The notes under the pieces are model-generated. The model was not told the origin of the DNA and searched no databases. It saw only the letters and a list, made by a program, of their open reading frames with translations. A stretch of 64,000 nucleotides of DNA, taken from NCBI GenBank assembly GCA_017979445.1, contig CM030713.1:31153915-31217914 (forward strand), written 5' to 3'. This stretch comes from Akebia trifoliata (Eukaryota; Streptophyta; Magnoliopsida; Ranunculales; Lardizabalaceae). Below, piece by piece: positions 34,656 to 45,395 of this stretch. Both the position numbers and the translations under genes were made by a program. Within the stretch, counting starts at the first letter, position 1, and each line of letters starts with the position of its first letter.

Positions 34656-35400
34656 AAAGCCTTGGCCCCTTCACGGGAGCCAAGCCCAACTAAGGAGTTG
34701 GTCTAAGGGCAAAGCCTTGGCTCTTTAACAGGAGCCAAGCCCAACTGAGGAGTTGGTTCAGAGCTAAAGCCTTGGCCCCTTCACGGGAGCCAAGCCCAAC
34801 TAAGGAGTTGGTCTAAGGGCAAAGCCTTGACTCCTTAACAGGAGCCAAGCCCAACTGAGGAGTTGGTTCGGAGCTAAAGCCTTGGCCCCTTCACGGGAGC
34901 CAAGCCCAACTAAGGAGTTGGTCTAAGGGCAAAGCCTTGGCTCCTTAACAGGAGCCGAGCCCAGTTGAGGAGTTGGTTCGGAGCTAAAGCCTTGGTCCCT
35001 CCACGGGGACCAAGCCTAACTAAGGAGTTGGTTTAAGGCAAAGCCTCGACCCCTCATCAACAGCCGAGCCCAACTGAGGAGTTGGATTGGAGGTCAAAGC
35101 CTTGGTCTTTCCACGGGGACCAAGCCCAACTAAGGAGTTGGTTTAAGGCAAAGCCTCGGCCCCCCATCAAGAGCTGAGCCCAACTGAGGAGTTGGATTGA
35201 AGGTCAAAGCCTTGGTTCCTCCACGGTGACCAAGCCCAACTAAGGAGTTGGTTTAAGGCAAAGCCTCAGCCCCTCATCAAGAGCCGAGCCCAACTGACGA
35301 TTTGGTTTGAAGGTTAAAGCCTTGGCCCCTTTACTGCGGCCAAGTCCCGACTAAAGTATTAGTTAAGGCAAGGCCTCGGCCCACAAAAATCGCCGAGCCT
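34656..35400. repeat. 55-bp tandem array in the Tat element, about 13 units
   Basis: Units begin AAAGCCTTGGC and end GGAGTTGGTC. Two unit types alternate (TAAGGAGTTGG and TGAGGAGTTGG), so the real period is 110 bp, and divergence rises toward the 3' end. Each unit contains two hairpins: CTTGGC...GCCAAG and CCAACT(AAGG)AGTTGG. It lies between pol and the antisense gene, where Tat/Ogre elements commonly carry minisatellites. Confidence 0.9.
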
Positions 35401-35596
35401 AAGGAGTATGTCAAATAAATGCAGGGTTAACTATTCTAAGATTCTCCTACGATGTACACCCACATGGGAGCAGAAGAAAAATGAGTAACAGAGAGAACAG
35501 ATGACACGAAAGATGCAAAAAGTATTTCTATTTATATGAAAGAAAAGTTTACATTTCCAAATTCAAAAATTGGATTACAAAAAAGGAAGAAAAAAA

Positions 35597-37409
35597 TCAG
35601 GTATTCGCCTCAACGTCGGCCTCTGCATTATTGGGGGTTCGGTGCTCGGTTGGTGCTGCCAGATCTTCAGGAATCGGCTCGGGAGAATCATCGGTTAGTT
35701 GCTCAGGGACAGGCTCGGGAACAACGTCAGGTTTCTTCGCCGCCTCCTCGACCTTCCTTAGCTTCGCCTTCACTTTGTTATAAGCTTTCTCCCAAGCCTC
35801 CTCCGAAGAATCCAGTTGTGCTAAAGGGAGTTGAGCTGATCCTGGAGGGCTCTCTTTTGCTCCACTTCTTTGGCCTTCACCAGTTCTTCCAAAGAAGAAA
35901 TTTTCCCCTCCGCAAGAGCCAGCTTGTCCTTATTTTGCTCCAGCTCGGATAGTGCGCTATCCAAGCTTGATTGGAGTTTCTGGGAATTGGCCGCAGCCGC
36001 ATCCCTCTCAGCCTGAAGCTGAAGAATACGACCTTCCGCGGCCCGAAGGTTATCCACGGAAGTGTCGCGAGATTCCACAAGCTTGGCCATGGCGTGTTGG
36101 GCCTGATAAAAAATGAGGAAGAGCGTTAGAAGGATGCAAGAAGGGAAATGGTGTAGCAAATCAAAAGAAAGAAAAAGTAAAGGGCTTACCACGGCCAAAG
36201 CTCAGAATGCATCGCGTGAAAATTTTGCCGAATCAGCGTTAAAACTCCGGCGAACTTTCTCCACGTCGCGCGGGAGCACGGACGCATCGAAGATCGCCCT
36301 GGCTACCGCCGGGTCAGATAAGGCAGAGTCCCTATCCAACACCGGCCTCCCCCTGACCGTGGGTTGCACCACCCAGGGGGAATGAGGGGGCAGATTTTCC
36401 CGTTGCGCAGATCCAGCCGAGGACGCCTGGGATGGCTCGGCTGGACGACTAGTCCCCTCGGAAGCCGGAGGTGAGGGGAGCTGGAGCACCGGGGCTGGGG
36501 AGCGGGGCCCCCTCCTTAGCCTCTTGAGAAGAGGTTGATGGTCTTCCTCTTCTTCCTCCTCCGGAACAGCGCGCCCCACCCCGGTAGCTCCAGTCTGCAG
36601 GGTGGGGGGAACCTCTGCAACTTCCTACTCGGAGTCCGAGCCGAGGATTGGTGGGGGACGCTTGGATTGGAGAGCCATGTCGGACCGACGGATGGCGGGG
36701 GGTAGGGTAGGAAGGCTGTAGCGTGGTCGTATAGGTCGGGGTTGGAGAAAAGATGGGTGATCACCACCGAGTCCCCGGGGAACTTATCTTTAGTCGGATC
36801 TGCGCAGAATCAGACAGTATGAAATCAGTCTACAGGGAATGAAATTGGAAAAAACAAGAAGAAAAGAACTAAGAACCACTCACCATGGGGGTTGAAGGAT
36901 TGATACGACAATGGGGGAAGCTCGTCCCCGGGAACGCCTTCCCACTGACCGGAGAGTTGGATTGGGAATAAAAACCAGTCCTTGTCCGAGTCAGGAAGCT
37001 CAACCAAGGACGGCTTCCCCCTCCTCTTGGAAAGATAAAAGAAACCCGGCCTGTTCGGACATTTTTTAAGGACAAATTGTGCCCTAATATCCGAAAGGCC
37101 GAGCTGCAGGCCTTCTTCCAGTCTATCATTCATCAGCTCGAAGGCCTGAATTAGACGGAAGAAGTTCCCGCTTATTTGGCCGGGAGCCCTCCTATAGAAG
37201 TTTAGCACCTCTCGAGTTAGCCTGCTAAGAGGAACTCGGAGGCCAACCTTCAGTTGTCCCCAGTGTACCACAGTGGTACCTGAGGAACACTCACGCTGGG
37301 TAAGGGTCTCATCCACATAGGATAGACCCACACCGCTGGGGATGCTGAAAACATCCCGGACAGTGCCTAATGGAGGGCGAACAGGGGAATGAGATTTCCC
37401 CTTGGCCAT
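35597..37409 (-). pseudogene. Antisense, spliced accessory gene of the Tat element (decayed)
   Basis: Three exons on the strand opposite to gag-pol: 36884-37409, 36190-36799 and 35597-36102. Both introns have good signals (GTGAGT...GCGCAG and GTAAGC...TATCAG) and keep phase. Exon 1 is intact (175 codons from MAKGKSHSPVRPP). It resembles the domain annotated in plants as putative gypsy-type transposon/Transposase_28, with VGLRVPLSRLTREVLNFY and KDWFLFPIQLSGQWEG. Exon 2 encodes a linker rich in E, P and R with an EEEEEE run; it has a frame change near 36720, a TAG at 36625-36627 and a TGA at 36202-36204. Exon 3 encodes a coiled coil (AAEGRILQLQAERDAAAAN), has a frame change near 35821, and ends in an acidic, proline-rich tail with TGA at 35597-35599. 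Antisense genes at this place are known from Grande-type Tat elements; the function is unknown. Confidence 0.82.
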
Positions 37410-37630
37410 TTTTGAAGAAAAGAAGCAGAGGAGAGGGGAGGGGCCTCGATTTCGTTACCTTATTCTTCGGAGAAACCAAGAACTTTCGGTCACTGGGCGG
37501 CAGGCGACTGAATGGCACAGCGAGGGCGCGGCGGAGGCACTAACGAAAGTAGGGAGCACGCGAGGGGACAAATGGGCAGCGTAACAGCAAGGAGAGTGAA
37601 GGTGAAAATGAAAATAGGAAAAGAGTGGGG

Positions 37631-37638
37631 TATTTATA
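37631..37638 (-). promoter_or_regulatory. TATA box of the antisense gene
   Basis: The minus strand reads TCTATAAATACCCC, a strong plant TATA box about 220 bp upstream of the antisense ATG (37409). It supports independent transcription of the accessory gene toward the middle of the element. Confidence 0.6.
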
Positions 37639-38003
37639 GACCAGAGGGGCCTCGAGATGTGCACTCAAGATCAACGGACAGGGTTTCTCAGATAAGTTAT
37701 GATGGGGCATTAAATGATGAGAGATCCGATAAGACCGTTCACCCCTCATCACGCGAATCAAGCCATTTTCGGAACGCCACGTGTACTCTATATAATAATT
37801 GCGCCGTTTAAACCAACAGACAGGACACACTCTACGAGACCAGCCCAACCGACCGCCGTCCTCGAGAAATGAAGAGGCTAAATAACGGTTCGCCATAAAG
37901 AAATCATTAATCCTTGCTGAGATCCAATGGGAGGCCGCCACGTGTCAACTCACCAATTTCTTATTAATATTCTCGAGCGCCCGAGCAATCCGCCCGAGCC
38001 CTC

Positions 38004-38012
38004 GAGAGGAGG
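38004..38012 (+). other. Polypurine tract
   Basis: GAGAGGAGG ends 3 bp before the 3' LTR at 38016. It is the expected primer for plus-strand DNA synthesis, although short. Confidence 0.6.
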
Positions 38013-38015
38013 TAT

Positions 38016-38565
38016 TGTGGGGGAAATTATGAAATAAGGACACGTGGCAGGAAATTAAGCTCGGAAGTATAGATCAAAGGCTCGGATGGCCTGATATGTA
38101 GGCCCAGTAGATTGAACTCCTCAGGTGCAAATGGATGTTTAGCTCGGACCTGAGTCACCGATCAATTAGGTAGTATGGATAATGGCATTATAGGTCGGTA
38201 ATACGGATCTAACATATGCGTCAGTTGATTGACAGCATTAACAACTCACACCATGTCAAATCCGCTCTAATCATCCCAGAAGTGGCAGGGCAGTTGCAAC
38301 AACTCCTGCAGCTGACATGTCAGAGAGTGAGCCAGCTACCCTTAGCAACCTAACCGCCTTGGGTCATTTCAGACACAGAAAACGATCAAGTTTAAACACC
38401 TATAAAAGGAGGGAGACTTTGGGAAAAAGGGGTTGGATTTCTTCTTCTTTCTAAAACTAAATTACACTGATCAATTTGTCTAACTTGATCGTCGGAGTGG
38501 GCTGATTTGCAGGTCCACCCGAGCTAGAAGAGAAGAAAAGTGTAGAGCCAATTCTTGCATCTACA
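38016..38565 (+). repeat. 3' LTR of the Tat element
   Basis: Same length as the 5' LTR with 12 substitutions. TATAAAAG lies at 38401-38408. Its promoter would read out toward the RCF3-like gene 3' end, antisense to that gene. Confidence 0.95.
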
Positions 38566-38570
38566 ACAAA

Positions 38571-40411
38571 CAATGCTATTTTTGTCACGAACTAACTTAC
38601 AAATTGGACATTTTGAAAATTCAAACAAAAGTAAATTAAACTTCCAGAGAGAAACTGGGTAATCCGTAGTCCTTCGTCGTCATCAGTCGGATAATGAACC
38701 ATGTATGGCGGTGTATACATTTACCGATCTTGTAGTGAAATTGAGATTGAATCGAAAGGGAGAAAACCATGCATTTGTGGCATTATTCACCTCAATTTTT
38801 GCATGTTTTTTGGTATCTGATTTTGAATTTGACTTCCCATTATTTTACCACATAAATTTTATTTAAAGTCGGGCTGGAGTGACCTCAAGCTGGAACCTCA
38901 TATCACATTTCTCGATGTGAAAGTGGATAGGAACCATAGATACTTTTTCACTCCTATCTCAATGAAAAGCATCTATGGTTCTCATACACTTTCACGTCAA
39001 GAAGTGCGATATGAGATCACTTCAGCATTATTCTTTTAATTAATTTTCAATGTTGATACCTAATAACGATAACAAGGGTTTTGTTAACATGTGCGCTTAG
39101 GGAACACATTAAAGTGCAATAAATACACCTTGGGAACAAGCTTTTGATGGTATTTTGGTAATAATTGATCTTTTAAGGGTATTTTTGGTACAAAATCCAA
39201 TTTTCTGAATCCAAAGTCCAATATCACAATTTTACCATTCAAAATTTTCTGCAATGGGGCACGAAATAAGTTAAAAACTCCATCTTTCCTAATCAGATCC
39301 GATTCCAATATCAAATACAATTAAATTCTTATTGCAAGATTTAAGTTATGTGCCAAGTCTTCATTGTCTTATTCATCACTAACACACACAAGTCCAAATT
39401 CACAAAAATCTGTATGAGCTTCAATTCTTTTTTCTATATCATGGCATTTTGGATTTAACATGCGTATCTTTTAGATTGCAAGGTTGATGGCAAAATCATG
39501 AGATTTTCTTTAATAGGTAGAATTATTTGGCATCCACTTATCATGTAGTACGCTGTAGTTGCAACCCTAGTGCAGTGCAGTGGCATTTGAATAAAAACGA
39601 AAAGCTGAGGCATCATCAACTTGTAGCAAATATACTACAGAGACCCAAGGCACCCCAGCAGATGATGTTCATATTCGGTTTTCCAGTTTTGATGTCTTGG
39701 AAACAAACTACCATCTCCACTCTCTGTAATGTGCAAACAAACTCCCTCCACGGCTTCTTTGAATTCATACCTCATCCACCCAGAAACAAGTAAGCGATGA
39801 GTTCTGCTGTATCATTTATAGACCTCACAGAGAGCCCATTCCGCAGCAACAACATAATGTTGCTCAACAGGGAACTAAGAGCATTGCAGCACAAGATACC
39901 ATAACTGGTGTTCATGTCTTTCTTAGGACAGAAGTTCAATTCAAGGTGCCCATGACCAACATTTGTGTCAGAAAAGTTTCAAGCTGTTCCTTAAGTTTCT
40001 TAGCCGTATTTCACAAGTGCGAGATTTCTGTTACTATTTTTCCGCATTTCCTTGGGTTGGGTATATCCCTCCCTTTGTATGAGACATAATTTTTCACTTT
40101 GCTGTGTAAGGTTAAGCAGACTGCCAGCTATTCCTCAGATGCAATATAATCGTGAACCAGTCAAATCATCAATTTACGGACACAAATGCAACAAGGGTGC
40201 AAATGGGTTCCACAAAGACTTGAGAGAATGGCTTGTAAACTAGGGTTACAATGAACAACAGATTATTGGGATTGCAGATAAACATGACAAGGCATGCATA
40301 CCTTTTTCTATACAAGTAACTCTTCTGGTAATTGCATCTTGAAATTCCTGACAACTGAAAGCGTACTTCAATACTTCCCATCCTTTAAGCATGCCCTATC
40401 TCACATCAGCT
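38571..40411. other. Intergenic DNA and RCF3 3' flank
   Basis: Contains a 154-bp hairpin repeat at 38873-39026 and a segment at about 39080-39140 (AACACATTAAAGTGCAATAAATAC) related to the hairpin at 53005. The last few hundred bases before 40412 are probably the RCF3 3' UTR. No other exon was recognised. Confidence 0.5.
38873..39026. repeat. Long hairpin MITE
   Basis: Almost the whole 154 bp is an inverted repeat, with ends GCTGGAGTGACCTC and the inverse of GAGATCACTTCAGC. The central arms contain GGAACCATAGAT / ATCTATGGTTC, the same core arms as the Mutator-like MITEs, but the termini differ. Confidence 0.65.
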
Positions 40412-43400
40412 TTATGGAGCGTCTTCTTGTACTGAGAAAACCAAAACAGATATTGTCAATCTGGTTAACGAGATAGGTGAACCTATAATTGAATAAACAA
40501 GGAACTTGAAGACTTACTGCTCAAAATAAACCCTTGAAGCAGACTTTGGGCTCTTTCAGCCTGCTCTGGTGTACCGGATATTTGAATGATCTTTTTTGTT
40601 AGCTCAGATCTATCTTTGACGAGGTTGACATTCGCTCCAGACAACTGTTCTCATTGAAACAACAGCCAACAGAAAATACATAAAATTTGTGGACTAGCTG
40701 ACAAAATCAACAAATGATAAAGACTACTGGTAGTTAATTACCTCACTTATCCGAGCAAGTATGTTTCCTGATCCCACGATAAGCTTAGGAATTGCGTGTT
40801 CGGGTATGACAACTTCAAGTGTACTTCTAGTGATGGACAATCTGATACCAATGGTGAAAAAGGAGAGTTGGCACATATGTTATAAATAAAGGGTTCAATA
40901 TAGATAAAGTTGTAAAGCAACGCATAAAATTCACTACCGGTTCAACCCTTCATGATCATTACTTTCCCTCCGGTCCATAGATCCACAGCGAGATGCTCCA
41001 GCCTCCTAAGGTCAGGAAATTTATCTTAAAAACCCGTAAGGCTACATAAAACATTGTATAACAATAACACAACCGAAACTGATTCAGCCGTTGAAGAGAA
41101 GCCAGAAAATGATGTTTGAAATTAAGATTGTTGTCTTCTCTCTCTTCGTTCTTTCTCATTTTTAAACTTTTACATGATAAATATTATCCAGCACAAAATG
41201 TCGCTTACCCTATCCATAACTACCACCTTTGGTGGCTGTGCAGTTATTTCAGTCTGCATATTCGCATAGCCTGCAGCAGCAGAATCACTTCCTTTGCAAT
41301 CTTCATGAGTTGGATCTCTATTGGGTGAACCAGCTTCAATTTCACGATACATGTAATTACGTAGCCTCGATGTTAACTCGACAAGGGCTTCTCGGGCTGT
41401 ACTTATCTCCCCAACAATCTGTAAATATCAGTTATCATCAGTAGTTAAATATTTGAACCCGGGGGGGGGGGGGGGGGAGGGCGATAAGTTCTTTTTGTTA
41501 CAGTATAATTGCTGAGCAACAAGTTCTTCTACAGATAGGAAAGGAAGTGGTACGAATTCTTTTTCCAACATGAATTATCACAAACCTGTACAAGCTCATT
41601 GGCCCCTAATGTATCTAAGGGAAAATCTTCTCTTGGTAAGATCTGTATATTTGCACCAGTTAACCTCCTCATCTCAGATAAAGATCCATCCTGCACATCT
41701 AAACATCCAATTTCACTGGATGGAACAAGTAACCTTGTCATTATGATATTATCTTTGTCTGGACCAAGATCTACAATCTGACTCTGGATATGCAACAAAG
41801 CTTCTTGAGCTGGAAATAGGTCATCGTCAGGACCCTAGCATACACCAAAAACGAGAAAGTTCATTATTACTTCAACCATAGCCAATGGACGATCACAAAG
41901 GCTGTTTACATGTTTCATAGAACTAACCTTTTTTAGCAGAATTAGAAATGAACATATTCGAGAAAATGTAGGAGTAGCTCTAAAGGGTGATAAACTAAGA
42001 CAAAGTCAACTTAAATGGTTTGGGCATGTTCAACGAAGGCCTATTACAGCCCCAGTTAGAAAAAAAATAAAAGAATTCAAGTTGAATTCCTAAAAGGTAC
42101 CTTATTGGAAGAGACAATAATTATCTGTTCATCTGATCCTGGTGCAGGGTCCATAACCCTGACATTCACACCAATATCACCTCGAAGCAGTTTTATAATC
42201 CCATGTGTCTCTCCCATAACTCTGTCAACCTTATCATTTGGACAAAGTATTTGAAACACAAGATCCTCAGCAGAAAATGGCTGTACGTGGTTGGCCATGG
42301 AAGTGAACCCAGATTTGAATGCATAGTCAGATGGCTGTGAAACATAGGCATTGTTTCTACTGGTCCAGCCAGCAGAAGATCGCGGACCCAAAGCGGGGCC
42401 ATTCGAACGCCGTTGCATATTGCTCATGTGAGGAGCAAAATCATCACGAGGAAAAAACTGCTCTGGTGAATGCAATCGCCCTTGGAAATGACTGCAGTCA
42501 CGAAGCTGGCTCTCTCTCAAGCGTGATGAAATAATTGCTATAGCTTTCTTTACAGCATCCATATGGCCTACAACCTGTATGAATGGTATTGTTGTCACAT
42601 GACAGAATTTCACATGAAATGGTCAATATATGTTAGTGTGATAAGGCATATGATGATGATGATGGAATAACTAGACGTGATTAAATGGATCCCCCTCAAT
42701 CAGGAGCAGGTAGAGGACATTAAGGAAACATCCAAATAACCGACAAGAGAGACTGAGCTTAGACCCATAGTTCAGTTGGTTTGACACATTCAAAGCAAAT
42801 TTGAGGTCATGGGTTCAAGTCCAGCTTACCTAATTAAAAAAAAAAAAAAACTGACAAGAAAGACATCTTGCACCTCTGCCCCTGCACTATGGACAGTCAC
42901 CTAAAGCCCTTGAATTCAATGCACTGGATAAACTAACTTGCACAAGGAAACGTGATGTTGGACACAAACATATCGTATCAATACAATAACCAGATTTGAT
43001 CCCCTGGCTCATATGATTTCTTTTTCGCTCTATATCTATTTTATTTTTTGATAAGTGCAAACAGAATTTATTGAGGAAAAAATGGAAGATAGCAGACAAA
43101 GGAATGGAACTCCTATTTGCAAAATGTTAATTTGCCTCACCAATTGGCACATCGGGATCTTTTTCAACCTGCAAAGGTTCTTCAATGTGCTTTGTATCCT
43201 ATATCAACTATCAAAATCCATCACTATCATACCTCAAAAACCACCAAAATGGAAGATACAACCTTCAATTTTTATGTCTTTGATAATGGTGTTTTTTTCT
43301 TATTTCCGAGAAAAAAAAAGGTATAATTGAGTTCCTCATAAAATTCATACCATTTGAGGGAAAAAAGAAAGTACTTCTCAATGTATCTTCACAAGTCCTG

Positions 43401-45050
43401 CTTAATAAAAAATTAGGAAAAGTGGCTAACAACTTCATGATCCTATTAGGAGAAATAGACTCAATTCCAAGAGAAGTGAAGCCCAAGAACCTTAAGTGCA
43501 CCTTGCACCCTTAACTATTGGTTGATATACTAATTTCAATGTATTACCTGATAAAAGTTATTTACTTACTTTAAAATATATATATATATTGTTATCCCCA
43601 ATTCAAAGAAAGTCATGTCAAACATTTTTATTTTTAAACTTTAAAAACCTATAAACCATGATAGGGACTTTCAAAGAGCAACATGAAATCAGAAAGCCAG
43701 GAATATTCTTGTTGGCATGATCTTACCTTCCATCAAGAGAAGCCTTTTACTAAATGGTTCTAAATTGACTTGGAGGAGTTGGCACCAACAGAAGTCAAGG
43801 TTAGGATACCATGAGTTTGCTCACCTAACATTCGACACCAAAAGAAATCACATCAACATTGTCTACATTTCCTGTACCAATCACCTCTCTTTTTGTAGGG
43901 TGGGTATAAAGGCAAAAACCCACCCCAAAAGATCACTCACCCTCCATACCAAACCGATACCAATCACATTGGTATCATCCACATCTCGTATAACATCAGT
44001 TCAACTTCTTTTTTGGTTATAATTGATATGAAGAGATGGGCCAACTCAAAGCACTGAATATCTCAAGTTCTACATTCTGAAAAAAGGTGTCTTTCTGTAT
44101 TATCAACAACTTGAAAGTTCAAAATTTTGTGGACACAATTATCCAATATTGATACCTTCAATCAACATTTATGGGTTCACAATCTGAAGCACTCCTCTGC
44201 ACTTGGTCATACTCTTTCAACTCCCAAGTACATTTTCAAGAAGTCACCTTTAAACTAATCTAATTAATTCTTCTCCAAGTTTACACCATCAAATCAAACC
44301 CTTTCACAAGCAAATAAAACGAATTCTAAAATCGAATTAAATTAATAAACTAAGTGAAGGAACTAAATCAGATGTTTCCAAGGAAGACTGTATTACCTGA
44401 ACAATCTCCTCCGACATCGATACACATTGAGGTAGATTATGATCTCTTGGAAGGATTCTAATATGAGTCTTGGTCTCCATTCTCATTTGCTCAATAATCT
44501 TTCCTCCCTTCCCCAACAAAGACCCCACATTGGCTTTTGCCACAACAAGCCTCGTTGCAACACGGATCCCACTACCACGAGGACCGTAATCTTCATCATC
44601 ATCACCTTCATCAAATCCAAATCCAACATCACTCTCAAGTATCCGGTCATGGATCATGAACAGCGCCTCCTGCGCTGGGGAATAAGACAGAACTCGCCCA
44701 TCAGGATCACGGCGCTGAACATCGCTTATCTCAATTACCCGTTCCTCATCACCCGGAATCAATTGATGAACATTGATCCAGGCACCGGAATCTTGTCGAA
44801 TTGCCTTAATAATGTTGCCAGATTTACCGATTACACCACCGGCTTTAATGTCGTGGCAGAGGATTCGATAACTGGTAGATACAGTAACAGAGTTGTCCTG
44901 AGGTTTTGATAAACGTCCACCAACGCCACCACGGCGGTGTTGACTGTTATTGTTGTTGTAATGGTGGTATCTTGGTTTGGTCCTCGCTAGGGTTTGTGAT
45001 TCGTAATCTTGATCGTAGTAATGGTTCCTCTTAGATCTAGATCTCTCCAT
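40412..45050 (-). CDS. RCF3: KH-domain RNA-binding protein, RCF3/HOS5/SHI1-like
   Basis: Nuclear RNA-binding protein. In Arabidopsis RCF3 acts with CTD phosphatase-like 1 on stress-gene mRNA capping/processing and miRNA biogenesis. Eight exons: 44397-45050, 42101-42574, 41586-41834, 41209-41418, 40938-41005, 40742-40841, 40518-40644 and 40412-40431; 633 residues, near the roughly 650 of RCF3. It starts MERSRSKRNHYYDQDY (a second in-frame ATG 21 bases upstream is less likely). KH1 (60-142, GKSG 75-78) and KH2 (165-250, GKGG 180-183) have intact GxxG loops. KH3 (321-398, GETHG) and KH4 (405-490, DVQDG) are degenerate. KH5 (555-625) has VGSG. The last coding exon is only 20 nt and supplies the end QEDAP. 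Exon 5 has a TAGGAG tandem acceptor. Introns hold a LINE fragment and a SINE. Confidence 0.93.
41938..42075 (+). mobile_element. LINE ORF2 3'-end fragment in RCF3 intron 2
   Basis: Read on the plus strand, antisense to the gene, it encodes RNEHIRENVGVALKGDKLRQ followed by SQLKWFGHVQRRPI. This is the conserved C-terminus of plant L1-type LINE reverse-transcriptase ORFs (RWFGHV motif). It runs into an A-rich tail (AAAAAAATAAAAG). Only the last 40 codons or so remain, as expected for 5'-truncated insertions. Confidence 0.75.
42754..42850 (+). mobile_element. SINE in RCF3 intron 1, family 3
   Basis: A 97-bp element with A-box-like TAGTTCAGTTGGTTTGA, B box GGGTTCAAGTCC and a poly(A) tail. The flanks CCGACAAGAGAGAC (42740-42753) and CTGACAAGAAAGAC (42851-42864) match at 12 of 14, a clear target duplication. 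Confidence 0.8.
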
Positions 45051-45395
45051 TCTCACTCTAGAATTTTTCAAATTTCAAACGTAAGGATCAATTAGAATGA
45101 TAAATCAGCACTACAGGTTCGAAAATTTTCTAATAGTCTGTGATTGAGAGCTGAATATGAGAGAGGAACTCGATTTTTTCTAGGGTTTCAATTTTACGTT
45201 CTTAGTTGATGATTGCTACGAGAGATAAATTGTTGATTTAGGGGTTTTTGATGGCGGATCAGGTTTTGATATCTTATTCCTCGAAAGAATTTGTCGAAAT
45301 CCAGAAAGGTAGAATCTTTCGATTGCAGAGCTGCATAGTTAGAGAGTTTAAATGGCTATTTCTTATTGTACTATTGTCTTTATAAACTTTACTTA

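Larger units (their letters stand above)
28592..38565 (+). mobile_element. Ty3/gypsy LTR retrotransposon, Tat lineage, full length (9974 bp)
   Basis: Two 550-bp LTRs (28592-29141 and 38016-38565) bound the element, each starting TGTGGGGG and ending CTACA. The target duplication is ACAAA (28587-28591 and 38566-38570). By hand count the LTRs differ at 12 positions (2.2%), with no indel. At 1.3e-8 substitutions per site per year that is roughly 0.8-0.9 million years, subject to the assumed rate. Internal order: primer site, gag, protease, RT, RNase H, second archaeal-type RNase H, integrase, tandem array, antisense accessory gene, polypurine tract, 3' LTR. The extra RNase H before integrase and the antisense ORF after pol are marks of the Tat clade. 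The proteins are broken, so the copy is not autonomous. Confidence 0.95.

Noticed and set aside
34656..35400. CRISPR-like array
   Set aside because: Direct 55-bp units have no unique spacers and lie in a plant retrotransposon; it is a minisatellite.
37540..37941. 133-codon minus frame near the 3' LTR
   Set aside because: Overlaps the antisense TATA region and has no similarity or splice link; treated as leader/UTR of the antisense gene.
6300..41480. Long C and G runs (6300-6319 and about 41461-41478)
   Set aside because: Homopolymers like these are sequencing-error prone; I draw no biological conclusion from them.
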